A DNA stretch of 39,327 nucleotides from Fidelibacterota bacterium (GCA_002705575.1 PAHI01000031.1:1-39327), one strand, 5' to 3'. Shown: positions 25,914-36,814, counted from the first letter of the stretch. Notes: generated by a model from the sequence alone, not told the origin. Numbers and translations are program-made.

Positions 25914-28900
25914 TTTCTTCAATAGAATATATCCCATTATAATTCTTGATTAATATTTGAAGGCAATAAATCATAACTTCATCTTCAGAAAAATTAATTC
26001 CAAGACTATTTATCCTTTCAAAAATTACATCAAAAATCATATTTTCTAAGCTTTCATCATCAAAAGTATAATCAATAAGTTTGTTTTTAATTATAAAATT
26101 AATCTCATCTAAAAAATCATCTGCACTATGTATGAAACCTGGATGAATCTTTAATATTTTTTTAATCAAATTATTACTTTCAATAAAATCTTTACTATTT
26201 GATAAAGAAAGAGCTATGCTTGGTAGTAATATTAAATTTTGAGAATTGCCCTCTACCACATCATCTATATAATTTTCAAACTTTTTGTACATTCCGGAAT
26301 AATAGTATAATTCAGCCATATATAATTTTAAATTTGGATTGTAAATTTTAATCACATTATCAGGCATTATCTTATCCATCTGAGACATTATATATTCTCT
26401 AGCATTATATTGAAACTTGCATGATTTACTAGACTTGCTTACAAGTTCTTTATTATTGTTTAGACATATTTGTTCACCTGGTTCATATTCTTCTGTCAGA
26501 TATAAAAATAACATCCTATAATTTTGTAATATCCTTTGTAAATCTGAATTATAATAAATGTTATTATTATTAAGATTTGTAAATCTATAAACTTCCAACA
26601 AATTATCTCTCAATATTTCTCTATCTACATATATAGAATAACTATCTTTAATATCTTTATTGGTTACTTCATAAACCATGCCTTGATTTGAAAGATATGA
26701 ATCTAAATTTATACGACTATCTGGACTAACAGTTGCTGCAAAATAAACATTCGTATTATAATTAACATCTTCTAAAATCTTCATAATCATAATATCTTGA
26801 ATTCTGAAGAAATTATTTTGAAGGGTAGGATTGATGTTAATATTAATAGGTTTATTTTTATAATACAAACTAGCATTAAATTCAGGGTTAAAAGAACCTA
26901 CTGGAAAAACATAATTCACAACATTTTGTTGCTCAGGAGTAACTGCCCACTCTTCATTTTTTAATGAGCTCGAATAAAGCCCCATACCTGTATTTATATA
27001 TTCATTTAAAATCGATGAAAAAGATCCTAATCTATATTTATCAATCCTATTAAAATGAATTTCAGACTGTAACATTTTGTATTCTTGCCACAAGCTTAAG
27101 CATAATTCTTTCTGACTATTATTTATAAGGCCTAATAACACATTATCAAAACTATCTTCAAAATTATATCTTTTAATCAGCTCCTCTTTTGCTTGTAGTT
27201 CAACCTCTCTTTTTACTTTATAATAATCTTGGTTCATTTTATTCAACATATATTTCAGAATTGACATCTCATTTACTTGTGCTACATCTAATTTATTTTC
27301 TGATATAATTAATTCATCCAAAGATTGTTGAATCTCAAATCTAAAATAATTTTCTTCAATTTCTTTCCAACTAGAAGGCGCCCACCTTTTGTAAGCATAA
27401 ATAGTGCCTAAAACAGGATCTTCAAGATTCTTAATAATATTTTTAGTTTGCTCTTTATTGTACTTGTCAAATTTATTATTGCCATTAATATCTAAAAAAT
27501 ATTGATCAGAATTCTCAATTTTTAAGATTGGTATATCTTTATCATAATTTTTAGAATCCACTAAAACAATTGGCTCATCAAAATTAAAATTTATATTTCC
27601 TATAGCGTTATTATCATACAACTGATTAATATACCATGGAGTATTTAAGAGGCTTAAGTTTACAACCCTAACATCATTCCTTAAATTTTCTACTTCTTGC
27701 AAATACCATAATGGGAATGTATCATTATCACCATTTGTAAATAAAACTGAATTAGTCTTGCATGAATTCAAAAGATTATATCCATAATCCCAAGCAGCAT
27801 TGTTGCCGCTTCTATTATGATACTTATAATCATTAATAATGTAATTGAAAGGAAGAGCTCCAAATAGCACAGAGAATATTATACAATTGAACACTATTTT
27901 ATTTCTTCTATTTTTAATTGATATCATTCTACTAACACTTGATATCACAGCAAAACATCCAATTCCTATCCATATGGAAAAAGCAAAAAAACTACCTACA
28001 TATGAGTAGTCACGTTCTCTGGGTTGCGGATCATACTGATTTAGATATAAAATTATAAAAACACCTGTAACAATGAATAAAATTAAAACAGATAGAGCTC
28101 TTTTAGGGTCTTCTCTAAACTGATAAAAAAGACCAATAATACCAAAAATCAATCCAAAGGGTAATCCATATCTAAACCAGTCTATATTTGATAAATTCTC
28201 AATATTTACACCTAAACTAGTATTTTGATTTCTATCCCAAGAAAAATCATCTTTATTATATTCTTTACCAATAAACTGCCAGCCAAAATATCTAAGATAC
28301 ATTTCACTAATCTGATAATTCTTAATAAAATCAATGACATTCTTATTACTTAATTTGTTTTTAATCTCATCTGGGCTCAACATTCCACCACTATCAAAAT
28401 CTACCACAGAGAAAGGAACCCACCTTTGAATATTAGGAGACTCTATAATGCGTGATGCATCAATTTTAAAATTTTCTTTAGATGAGCCTAAACTAAGATA
28501 ATACTTCAAAATATTATATACATCAACCTGATTCCATTCACCATATTGATCTCTATTCATGTAAGATAGAAATTTCTTCAGATTATCTGGACTATTCTCA
28601 TTAATATTAGGATTTTGGACAGCCCTTATAGGTATCAATGTATATGTAGAAAAGCCAATATAAATCATAGCCATTGAAGCAAGAGAAACTTTAAAAAAGT
28701 TACTTTTTATCCTACTAAAAAAAACTACGCCAAATAATACACAAAATATCATTATTAGAGGTAAATAAAACATTGAAAAAGAATCCCAAAAACTAATTCC
28801 ATCATTAGTAAAATTAAGCCCTTTTGATAATTGATTAACCATATTTGGCAATCCTTTTATAACTCCTATATAAATTAATCCAAAAACAACGATTGATACT

Positions 28901-29730
28901 ATGGGAACAGATATACGCTGAAAAAATAATTTTGCACTTACCAAAGTAGAATTCAAATTAATTGTTATTTTTCTTTGAATGGAAAAAAATACACATAAAA
29001 ATAAAACCATTAGTAAAAATCGAATTATAATAACATTTATTCCTAAAATATCAAGACCAATGAAAACTATTGGTCCTAATAAAAATGCAATAGAATTATC
29101 AATAATAAAGCCCCAGAAACTATCATCTGTATATTTGAAATAAATTATTAGAATTACAAAAGGTATACATAATAGATTTAAAAGATGGACCCCAATTGCC
29201 AAACCAAACAAATATGATATTAAAACTATAAATTTAGCATTCCCAATCTTTCCCCTATTACAACTCCATTTCAAAATCAACCATACTACAATAGCTGTAA
29301 AAAAAGTAGACATTGAGTATACCTCCGCCTCAACAGCATTGAACCAATGCGAATGAGTAAATGCAAATACTAAACTCCCAATCAAAGCGCTAAAATAAAC
29401 GTAAATCAATTTTATATTTTCATTTTTATTAATTAATTGAATTAATTGAACAATAATTAAATATAAAAGCACTACTGATAGCGCGCTTACAATAGGAGAT
29501 ATAGAATTTACTCTAGCTCCAATATCATCAACAAAAATCCATATATTAGAAAAAACATTACCAATTAATAAATATAAAGGGGTACCTGGAGGATGAGGAA
29601 CTCCCAAGGTATATGAGCATGCAATAAACTCACCACAATCCCAAAAAGATGCAGTAGGTGCCATTGTTATAAAATAAATTATAAGCGAAAATAAAAAACT
29701 AACTGCAGCAAATATCCTATTTTGATTCAA
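25906..29730 (-). CDS. DUF2723 multi-pass membrane protein (GT-C glycosyltransferase-like)
   Basis: 1274 residues. About the first 650 form a polytopic membrane domain. Near the start is the GT-C-like motif with D31/E34 in 'FWDCGEFIACSYTLGVPHPPGTPLY', which defines DUF2723 and is related to TMEM260-type O-mannosyltransferases. A second DUF2723 landmark 'NGDNDTFPLWYLQ' and 'VRVVNLSLLNTPWYI' lies after the last helix (about 660-700). The rest is a long soluble region, Asn/Ile-rich, with helical hairpins near the end that may be TPR-like. It likely transfers sugar from a lipid carrier to exported proteins. Start TTG follows the DUF1844 stop directly, with GAGAAAG upstream; this non-ATG start is the weakest point. 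Confidence 0.88.
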   Translation of the reverse strand: MNQNRIFAAVSFLFSLIIYFITMAPTASFWDCGEFIACSYTLGVPHPPGTPLYLLIGNVFSNIWIFVDDIGARVNSISPIVSALSVVLLYLIIVQLIQLINKNENIKLIYVYFSALIGSLVFAFTHSHWFNAVEAEVYSMSTFFTAIVVWLILKWSCNRGKIGNAKFIVLISYLFGLAIGVHLLNLLCIPFVILIIYFKYTDDSFWGFIIDNSIAFLLGPIVFIGLDILGINVIIIRFLLMVLFLCVFFSIQRKITINLNSTLVSAKLFFQRISVPIVSIVVFGLIYIGVIKGLPNMVNQLSKGLNFTNDGISFWDSFSMFYLPLIMIFCVLFGVVFFSRIKSNFFKVSLASMAMIYIGFSTYTLIPIRAVQNPNINENSPDNLKKFLSYMNRDQYGEWNQVDVYNILKYYLSLGSSKENFKIDASRIIESPNIQRWVPFSVVDFDSGGMLSPDEIKNKLSNKNVIDFIKNYQISEMYLRYFGWQFIGKEYNKDDFSWDRNQNTSLGVNIENLSNIDWFRYGLPFGLIFGIIGLFYQFREDPKRALSVLILFIVTGVFIILYLNQYDPQPRERDYSYVGSFFAFSIWIGIGCFAVISSVSRMISIKNRRNKIVFNCIIFSVLFGALPFNYIINDYKYHNRSGNNAAWDYGYNLLNSCKTNSVLFTNGDNDTFPLWYLQEVENLRNDVRVVNLSLLNTPWYINQLYDNNAIGNINFNFDEPIVLVDSKNYDKDIPILKIENSDQYFLDINGNNKFDKYNKEQTKNIIKNLEDPVLGTIYAYKRWAPSSWKEIEENYFRFEIQQSLDELIISENKLDVAQVNEMSILKYMLNKMNQDYYKVKREVELQAKEELIKRYNFEDSFDNVLLGLINNSQKELCLSLWQEYKMLQSEIHFNRIDKYRLGSFSSILNEYINTGMGLYSSSLKNEEWAVTPEQQNVVNYVFPVGSFNPEFNASLYYKNKPINININPTLQNNFFRIQDIMIMKILEDVNYNTNVYFAATVSPDSRINLDSYLSNQGMVYEVTNKDIKDSYSIYVDREILRDNLLEVYRFTNLNNNNIYYNSDLQRILQNYRMLFLYLTEEYEPGEQICLNNNKELVSKSSKSCKFQYNAREYIMSQMDKIMPDNVIKIYNPNLKLYMAELYYYSGMYKKFENYIDDVVEGNSQNLILLPSIALSLSNSKDFIESNNLIKKILKIHPGFIHSADDFLDEINFIIKNKLIDYTFDDESLENMIFDVIFERINSLGINFSEDEVMIYCLQILIKNYNGIYSIEENA

Positions 29731-30048
29731 TTATTCTTTCTCTTTTTTCTCTTTTGCTTTAAGCTTAGTATCTTTTTTATCTTCTTTATCTTCTTTAGGA
29801 CTATTTTGTTCTAAAACAAAGTTCATTTTCAAATCTTTTATACTCTGATTTAAAAGTTTTTCCTCATATTCATCAAGATTATTCTTTGTTTTATCCTGAA
29901 TCATAACAAGCATATCAATTGACATTGATGCTGCTTCAAGATTCTTCTCTATTTTGTCTGAAACAGGATTTTTTATTTTTCCCATTTGAATCCATGCTTG
30001 AGATGAAAGCGATGAAATTAATGTTATAAAAAGATGATTATTTTCCAT
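29731..30048 (-). CDS. DUF1844 family protein
   Basis: 105 residues. It begins 'LFITLISSLSSQAWIQMGKI' and continues with 'AASMSIDMLVMIQDKTKNNLD' and 'LLNQSIKDLKMNFV', which match the DUF1844 family, then has a Lys/Glu-rich tail (about 82-105). The role of the family is not known; it occurs as a single gene in many bacteria. It sits 4 bp after recG and directly before the DUF2723 gene. The tail is low complexity and probably disordered. Confidence 0.87.
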   Translation of the reverse strand: MENNHLFITLISSLSSQAWIQMGKIKNPVSDKIEKNLEAASMSIDMLVMIQDKTKNNLDEYEEKLLNQSIKDLKMNFVLEQNSPKEDKEDKKDTKLKAKEKKEKE

Positions 30049-30052
30049 AATG

Positions 30053-32146
30053 TTATCCTATATTTATTAAAGTTAGCATTTCTTTATAATTCTGTTTTAA
30101 TTCAATATTGATAAATCTATTTTCTTTATCTATAAGACTTGAATCACGCTCAATTAATTTAAAAGCTTGAGATCTTGCATTCCTAATAATTATTCCATCA
30201 TTATAAAAATCAGCTAATCCTGTTTTTATATATCCATGCTGTTTTTTACCGAAAAACTCACCTGGTCCCCTTAACTTTAAATCTTCATCTGATATATCAA
30301 ATCCGTTTGAAGATTCCTCTAAAATCTTCAACCGCTTTGATTTATTTTCTTTATCATCAACTAAAAAACAAAAACTATCCCTATTTCCTCTTCCTACCCT
30401 TCCTCTAAGCTGATGAAGCTGTGATAATCCAAATCTATTAGCATTTTCAATCAACATTACAGTAGCATTAGGAATATCAATACCTACTTCTATAACTGTT
30501 GTTGAAACTAAACAACTTATTTTGTTATTTATAAATCTCTCCATTTCTATATCTCTTTCATCTTTTTTCATTCTTCCATCTATATATCCAATATTAATTT
30601 CTTTAAATACATTTTGACTTAAAAAATCAAAGGCAGTTCTAGCTGCCTTTAAATCTAATTTTTCAGACTCTTCTATTATAGGATAAACAATAAAACACTG
30701 ACCTCCTTTATTAATTTCATCAAGCATTAAATTATAGATATCATCTAAATCTTTTTGATAAATAACCCTAGTTTTTATGGCCGCTTTGTTTTTAGGTGCC
30801 TTATCAATTATTGAAATATCCATATCACCGTGTATGGTAATTGCAAGAGTTCTAGGTATTGGAGTAGCTGTCATAGATAAAATATCTGGATTAGCAGCTT
30901 TTTCAATAATCTGTTTTCTATGACTAACACCAAACCGATGTTGCTCATCTATAATTATTAGTCCTAATTTTTTAAATTTAACATTCTCTTGTAAAAGTGC
31001 ATGAGTTCCAACAATAACATTAACTTCTTGATTAAGAATACCTGATATTAATAGAGATTTATCATTTTTGTTCATTTTTCCAATTAGAAGACCCACATCT
31101 ATTCCAACCTTATTGAAAATTTCTTTAAAATTTTTATAATGTTGCTCAGCTAAAATTTCTGTAGGTGCTAAAATAGCTACTTGCGCTTTATTATCTAGAA
31201 CAATTGCAGAAGCTAAAACTGCTACAATTGTTTTTCCACAACCAACGTCACCTTGCAATAATCTATTCATACTCTTATTAGAACTTAAATCTGATCCTAT
31301 CTCCTGCAATACCTTTATTTGTGAATCAGTAAGCTTAAATGGAAGGTTATTATATATTTTTTTAACTATTTCTCCTTTTCTAGAAAAAGAAATTCCATTC
31401 AATTTTTTTATTTTATTCTTTCTTATAGCCATCAACAGCTGAAAGAAAAAATGCTCATCAAATTTTATTCTATATATAGCTTTTTTAAGAGAATCTGAAT
31501 CAGAAGGGTTATGTATTTGAGTCAAGGCTTCTTCTATTTTTATAATATTTTCTTCTTTAATAATTGAAGCAGGATAATATTCTGCAATTTCACTCCGAGC
31601 TTTATCTAACGCATTTAAAATTATTTTTCTAAACCCCCTAGAATCAAGCCCTACTGATTTAAGCTCTGAATTTGATGAATAAACAGGCACTATAACCCCA
31701 GTATTAACAATATTTTCTGCGCCATCAATTTTATCAAATTCAGGATGAAAAATTGTATATCCTCTATTGTATTCAACTTTACCAAAAATAGCTAAGACAT
31801 CTCCTTTATCAAATTTATCAGAAATCCAGGAAAGACCATTAAACCAAAGACAATTGATTGTCCCTGTGCCATCAAAAATAGTTACCTCAAAAAACCTACG
31901 TTTAAAAGTTTTCTTTATATTGTAAGATATCACTTTACCAATAATTACTGCCTGTTCTGCAACCTTTAAATCTTTAATTAACTTAACATTTGTTCTATCT
32001 AAATACTTTCTTGGATAATAACGTAATATTTGACCTATACTTGTAATTCCATTTTTCTTTAAAGCTAGACCCCGCTTAGGTCCAACTCCTTTCAAGTAAG
32101 TTATTTCAGTATTATGAATTTCAAAACTATGGTTGGCATTAGCCAT
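30053..32146 (-). CDS. recG: ATP-dependent DNA helicase RecG
   Basis: Remodels stalled replication forks and recombination branches. A wedge/OB domain lies in the first third ('LKGVGPKRGLALKKNG' and 'VEYNRGYTIFHPEF'), then superfamily 2 helicase motifs: GDVGCGKT (about 299-306), DEQH, 'TATPIPRT', and 'QLRGRVGRG' near 590. RecG-specific 'KLRGPGEFFGKKQHG' is in the C-terminal part. I start at ATG 32146 (697 residues); a TTG at 32161 would add five residues and overlap valS by 11 bp. The 4-bp gap to valS and the 4-bp gap to DUF1844 make it part of the same run. Confidence 0.96.
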   Translation of the reverse strand: MANANHSFEIHNTEITYLKGVGPKRGLALKKNGITSIGQILRYYPRKYLDRTNVKLIKDLKVAEQAVIIGKVISYNIKKTFKRRFFEVTIFDGTGTINCLWFNGLSWISDKFDKGDVLAIFGKVEYNRGYTIFHPEFDKIDGAENIVNTGVIVPVYSSNSELKSVGLDSRGFRKIILNALDKARSEIAEYYPASIIKEENIIKIEEALTQIHNPSDSDSLKKAIYRIKFDEHFFFQLLMAIRKNKIKKLNGISFSRKGEIVKKIYNNLPFKLTDSQIKVLQEIGSDLSSNKSMNRLLQGDVGCGKTIVAVLASAIVLDNKAQVAILAPTEILAEQHYKNFKEIFNKVGIDVGLLIGKMNKNDKSLLISGILNQEVNVIVGTHALLQENVKFKKLGLIIIDEQHRFGVSHRKQIIEKAANPDILSMTATPIPRTLAITIHGDMDISIIDKAPKNKAAIKTRVIYQKDLDDIYNLMLDEINKGGQCFIVYPIIEESEKLDLKAARTAFDFLSQNVFKEINIGYIDGRMKKDERDIEMERFINNKISCLVSTTVIEVGIDIPNATVMLIENANRFGLSQLHQLRGRVGRGNRDSFCFLVDDKENKSKRLKILEESSNGFDISDEDLKLRGPGEFFGKKQHGYIKTGLADFYNDGIIIRNARSQAFKLIERDSSLIDKENRFINIELKQNYKEMLTLINIG

Positions 32147-32150
32147 TATG

Positions 32151-34784
32151 CTAGATATCAAGAGATTTTAAATTATGTTCTATTTTTCTTATTGTTAAAT
32201 TATATTTATCTCGTTTTTTCTTCTCATTATCAACTATATCTTTAGGTGCTCTAATCAGAAAACTTTCATTATTTAACTTCTTATTAACATTATTAAGCCT
32301 TCCTTTATAACTATCAATTTGTTTTTTTAAACGACTAATCTCAACATCAATATTAATAATACCTTTAAGAGGAATAAAAACCTCATTATCATCTATAATA
32401 ATAGATGCAGATTGCTTTGGTTTGATAGAATTGCTGTCTATATTAATATTAGCAACTTTTGCTAATCTAGATATATACAAAGAAAGTTTCTTAAATGTAT
32501 AAATATTTTTATTTGATGGTTTTATAACAATATCAATTTCTATTCCTGGAGATATGTTCATTTCTACCCTAAGGTTTCGAATAGCGCTAATTAAATTTTG
32601 AATTAATTTTACTTCTTTGTTTATATTTTTATTAATATAGTTTGATTCCGGTTTAGGCCATGACTCTAATATAATCATACCTTCTTTTTTTGTTGAAAAA
32701 GAAGACCATAGCTCCTCAGTTATATAAGGAGTATACGGATGTAAAAGCTTTAATATTGTTCTCATGCAATAAACAGAAACATTTAACGCAATCTCACGCT
32801 GATTATCATCGTTCCCATAAAAACGTGTTTTAGAAAACTCAATATACCAATCACAAAAATCAGAATAAACAAAATCATAAACAACTTTAACAGCATCATT
32901 CATTCTATAATTGACATAAGCTTTATTTACCTCTATAATTGTATTATTTAATTTTGATAAAATCCATTTATCAGTTAAATCAAGATTGTTTTTGTCTGGT
33001 AGGGTTATGAAATTATTAATCGAATCTTCTATATTCATCAAAACAAATCGTGCACTATTCCATAGTTTATTCATAAAATTTCTACCATTATCAATTCGAT
33101 CTTCAGAAAAAAGAATATCTAATCCTTGAGGGGCAATCATTAATAGGCTAACTCTTAAGGCATCAACACCATAATCATCCATCAAATCAAGAGGGTCTGG
33201 AGAATTTCCAAGAGATTTACTCATTTTTCTACCCTTAGAATCACGAATTATACCATTAAAATAAACATTCGAGAAAGGTTTCTCATCCATGAAGTAATAC
33301 CCACCCATAATCATCCTAGCTACCCAAAAAAATATTATATCAGGACCCGTAGCTAAATCTTGAGTTGGATAAAAACGATTAAGATTCTCATTTTTTTCAG
33401 GCCATCCAAGAGTAGCAAAAGGCCAAAGCCATGAGCTAAACCATGTATCCAAAACATCTTCTTCTTGTTTCCAGCCTGCCCCCTTAGGAGCTTCTATTCC
33501 ACAATATATTTCTTCACCTTTATACCATACAGGGATACGATGCCCCCACCAAAGCTGTCTTGATATACACCAATCTTTAATATTTTCCAACCAATGATTA
33601 TAAGTTTTAGTCCAACGTTTTGGATAAAAATTTATTTCTCCTGAATTAACGGCTTTAAGTGCAGGCTTTGACAAATCTTCCATTTTTAAAAACCATTGTG
33701 TAGATAAATAAGGCTCAATAACTGCATCAGTTCTTTCTGAATGACCTACTTGATGATTATAATCTTCAACCTTATCAATTAACCCAATAGTTTCTAATTG
33801 TTCAATAACTTTTCTTCTAGCATCATATCTATCTAGACCAATATAATCTTTTGGGACCATATCATTTAAAGAAGCATCTTTATTCATAATATTTATAATA
33901 TCTAAATTATTTCGTTTGCCCATCTCAAAATCATTAGGGTCATGAGCAGGTGTAACTTTTACACATCCCGTACCAAAATCCATATCTACATATTCATCAG
34001 AAAAAACTGGAATTTCTCGATTTACTATTGGTAAGACTATACTTTTTCCAATTAATTTTTTATACCTAGAATCATTTGGATTAACGGCTATTCCTGTATC
34101 ACCTAACATTGTCTCTGGACGAGTAGTAGCAACAATTATATGTTCTTCTGAATCTTTAACAGGATACTTAAGATGCCATAATTTTCCTGCCTTCTGTTTA
34201 TATAAAACTTCTTCATCAGATAATGCTGTCATTCCTACAGGATCCCAATTAACCATTCTTTTACCTTTATAAATCAATCCATCTTTATATAATCGAACAA
34301 ATGCCTCTGTAACACTTTTACTATATTCAGGATCCATCGTAAATTTTGTTTTACTCCAGTCACATGATGCTCCTAACCTTCTTAATTGTTTTAATATAGT
34401 TCCTCCATATTTCTCTTTCCATTCCATTGAGTATTCTAAAAACTTTTCTCGACCTATTTCTTTTTTATTAATACCTTTACTTTCAAGCATCTTTGTAACT
34501 TTAGCTTCAGTTGCAATAGATGCATGATCTGTACCTGGCTGCCATAAAACACTTTTACCTTCCATTCGAGCTTTCCGAATCAATATATCTTGAATAGTAT
34601 TATTTAGTATATGTCCAATATGAAGAATACCTGTAACATTTGGAGGAGGAATCATGATTGTAAAGGTTTCATGGCTGTTTTTTTTAGGAGTAAAACAACT
34701 TTCTTTTTCCCATCTATCATACCATTTAGGCTCAATTTCTGAAAATTCGTAAACTTTAGATAATTCTTTTTTTGACATATTCAT
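32151..34784 (-). CDS. valS: Valyl-tRNA synthetase
   Basis: Charges tRNA-Val. 877 residues, within the normal range. The class I signatures are HIGH (55-58) in 'PPPNVTGILHIGHILN' and KMSKS in 'GRKMSKSLGNSPDPLDL'. The CP1 editing region includes 'TTRPETMLGDTGIAVNP' and 'HDPNDFEMGKRN', and 'PYLSTQWF' fits ValS, not IleS. 'WCISRQLWWGHRIPVWY' precedes the KMSKS loop. The C-terminal coiled-coil tRNA-binding arm is present ('ISRLKKQIDSYKGRLNNVNKKLNNE' region, about 805-860). It heads the minus-strand run valS-recG-DUF1844-DUF2723-GT2. No good ribosome site is seen before ATG 34784. Confidence 0.97.
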   Translation of the reverse strand: MNMSKKELSKVYEFSEIEPKWYDRWEKESCFTPKKNSHETFTIMIPPPNVTGILHIGHILNNTIQDILIRKARMEGKSVLWQPGTDHASIATEAKVTKMLESKGINKKEIGREKFLEYSMEWKEKYGGTILKQLRRLGASCDWSKTKFTMDPEYSKSVTEAFVRLYKDGLIYKGKRMVNWDPVGMTALSDEEVLYKQKAGKLWHLKYPVKDSEEHIIVATTRPETMLGDTGIAVNPNDSRYKKLIGKSIVLPIVNREIPVFSDEYVDMDFGTGCVKVTPAHDPNDFEMGKRNNLDIINIMNKDASLNDMVPKDYIGLDRYDARRKVIEQLETIGLIDKVEDYNHQVGHSERTDAVIEPYLSTQWFLKMEDLSKPALKAVNSGEINFYPKRWTKTYNHWLENIKDWCISRQLWWGHRIPVWYKGEEIYCGIEAPKGAGWKQEEDVLDTWFSSWLWPFATLGWPEKNENLNRFYPTQDLATGPDIIFFWVARMIMGGYYFMDEKPFSNVYFNGIIRDSKGRKMSKSLGNSPDPLDLMDDYGVDALRVSLLMIAPQGLDILFSEDRIDNGRNFMNKLWNSARFVLMNIEDSINNFITLPDKNNLDLTDKWILSKLNNTIIEVNKAYVNYRMNDAVKVVYDFVYSDFCDWYIEFSKTRFYGNDDNQREIALNVSVYCMRTILKLLHPYTPYITEELWSSFSTKKEGMIILESWPKPESNYINKNINKEVKLIQNLISAIRNLRVEMNISPGIEIDIVIKPSNKNIYTFKKLSLYISRLAKVANINIDSNSIKPKQSASIIIDDNEVFIPLKGIINIDVEISRLKKQIDSYKGRLNNVNKKLNNESFLIRAPKDIVDNEKKKRDKYNLTIRKIEHNLKSLDI

Positions 34785-34892
34785 ATTTTAATCATTTTAG
34801 ATGTATTTATAAATTAAGAAAACCACTAAACATATCTTTTTTTATAAATTCTAAATTAGAATGACGTAACATTATATTAGATTTAGAAACAT

Positions 34893-35786
34893 ATGACAAA
34901 TAAAATAAATATATCTTTAGTTCTTTTAATTGCACTATTTGCTGTTAGCACTTCGCCAATAGCTGCAAAATTATTAAATCAAAATTCTGAAGTAAATGGA
35001 ATAGTTATAGCTTTTTGGAGAATGGCTTTTGCATCTGGTCTAATTTGGCTTTTCTCAATATTTAAAAACCAAGGTAATTTCATTTATAGAAAAAATTTCA
35101 ATTTAACTGTTATATCTGGTATGTTTTTAGGGTTGCATTTTTTCTTTTTCTTTGTTGCGCTAGACTTGACAAAATTATCAAATGCTGTATTTCTTGGAAC
35201 GATAACACCTTTATTTACATTAATTTTAGAGATATTTTTTTTGAATAGAAAGTTTAAAAAAGAAGTTTTTATTGGTCTTTTTTGTGCTTTAATTGGAGCT
35301 TTTATTATTTTAATAGGGAGTCCTTTAGACTATAGAGATAATGACATGTTAGGCAACCTTTGTGCTATAACTTGCTCAATAATTTTAGCTGTAAGTTTTT
35401 TAATATCTGAAAAAGTACGCCAAAATGAAAATACAATTATTTATACTAGAACCTTATATACGTCAGCAGCAACAACACTATTAGTAATTTCAATATTTTT
35501 TTCTACAAATTTAGTTCCATTAAATAATCAATTAAATTTATTTTTAGGGTTTTTATTTATGGGTTTAGTTCCAACAATTATAGGACATAACGCTTTTTAT
35601 TATTCCTTAAAATACGTCAAACCCACAATAATTGCATCTATTCCTCTTGGAGAGCCTATTATTGCTTCAATAATTGGAATACTTTTAATTCCAAATCAAG
35701 TTTTTACAACATCCTGGGATTATACTATTTTTGGAGGTTTTATAACTTTAGCAGGAATATTTATTGTAATAAAAAATAAAACCTAA
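34893..35786 (+). CDS. EamA/DMT-family transporter (second copy)
   Basis: 297 residues with ten predicted helices in two EamA repeats. 'IVIAFWRMAFASGLIWL' near the start and 'KYVKPTIIASIPLGEPIIASIIGILLI' near the end are typical for the family. It is not closely similar to the copy at 21994-22929 by eye, so it is a separate paralogue and not a recent duplicate. Function cannot be told; relatives export amino acids, nucleotides or other metabolites. It is divergent from valS and ends 2 bp from the convergent oxidoreductase. Confidence 0.9.
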   Translation: MTNKINISLVLLIALFAVSTSPIAAKLLNQNSEVNGIVIAFWRMAFASGLIWLFSIFKNQGNFIYRKNFNLTVISGMFLGLHFFFFFVALDLTKLSNAVFLGTITPLFTLILEIFFLNRKFKKEVFIGLFCALIGAFIILIGSPLDYRDNDMLGNLCAITCSIILAVSFLISEKVRQNENTIIYTRTLYTSAATTLLVISIFFSTNLVPLNNQLNLFLGFLFMGLVPTIIGHNAFYYSLKYVKPTIIASIPLGEPIIASIIGILLIPNQVFTTSWDYTIFGGFITLAGIFIVIKNKT

Positions 35787-35788
35787 AA

Positions 35789-36814
35789 TTATAATTCAGT
35801 AAAATCAAGAAGAACTTTTCCAAAGTTTTTTCGACTCTGAATATGTTGGTGCGCTTGAGCGGCATCTTTAAATGAAAAAACTTTATCTATTACTGGCCTA
35901 ATATTATTTGCATGTACTAATTTAGTTAAATTCTTTATAGATCTTTTAATTTTCCATTCATGGCCTTTAAATCTACCTAAGTGATATCCCATAACAGCTT
36001 TATTGTTTGGCATTAAATCCATGGGCTTATATTTAGGCATGGAAAACACCTCTTTCATTGCCACTAGAGGTTTCAGCTTATCACCTTGAACGAATTTTTG
36101 ATCTCCATAAATTATAAGCTTACCCATTTTAGATAAACATCTATAACTTAATTTATAATTTTTTGCACCTAATGGATCGATAACTAAATCAACACCTTTA
36201 CCATTTGTATAATCCATTATTTTCTTTTCAATATCTTCATTGTTATAATCAATACATTTATCTACACCCATATCATAAATCTTTTCATGCTTCCAGGCTG
36301 ATGATGTTCCAATTATTTTTACATTCTTTGTTTTAGCTAATTGAATGGCTGCAGTCCCCACACCACCACCTGCACCATGAATTAGAAATGTATCGTCATC
36401 TTGTAGATTACCTAAATCAAAAATCATCATATATGCTGTAATATAGATTACAGGAAAAGCAGCTGCCTCGTCTAAATTATAATTTTTTGGGATTGGAATA
36501 ATAGAATCTGAATTCATACATACATGAGAAGTATAACTTCCATTTAAAGATAACCCCATGACTTTTTGCCCAATATTTAAGCCTTGTACATCTTTGCCTA
36601 TCTTATCAATGATACCACTTACTTCTCCTCCTAAAATTTCCCCTGGTTTTGGACCTCCAGGGTATAATTTCATTCGTGCCATAATCTCAGCAAAATTAAT
36701 GCCTGCATAATGAACTCTTATTCTAACTTCATTTGGATTTGGTTGAGGGGTTTCAGATTCTCTTACTTGAAGAACATCTGGAGAACCATATTTAGTTAAT
36801 ATCACACTTTTCAT
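35789..36814 (-). CDS. Zinc-independent medium-chain dehydrogenase (VAT1/quinone oxidoreductase-like)
   Basis: 341 residues of the MDR superfamily, GroES-like domain then Rossmann domain. 'AGINFAEIMARMKLYP' (38-52) and the NADPH motif HGAGGGVGTAAIQLA (146-160) match the VAT1/quinone oxidoreductase group. The usual catalytic-zinc GHE and cysteine cluster is absent, so it is likely an NADPH-dependent oxidoreductase of a quinone or enal. It follows the iron genes with 6 bp between it and the P19-like stop, and could be cotranscribed; whether it belongs to iron metabolism is open. Confidence 0.88.
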   Translation of the reverse strand: MKSVILTKYGSPDVLQVRESETPQPNPNEVRIRVHYAGINFAEIMARMKLYPGGPKPGEILGGEVSGIIDKIGKDVQGLNIGQKVMGLSLNGSYTSHVCMNSDSIIPIPKNYNLDEAAAFPVIYITAYMMIFDLGNLQDDDTFLIHGAGGGVGTAAIQLAKTKNVKIIGTSSAWKHEKIYDMGVDKCIDYNNEDIEKKIMDYTNGKGVDLVIDPLGAKNYKLSYRCLSKMGKLIIYGDQKFVQGDKLKPLVAMKEVFSMPKYKPMDLMPNNKAVMGYHLGRFKGHEWKIKRSIKNLTKLVHANNIRPVIDKVFSFKDAAQAHQHIQSRKNFGKVLLDFTEL

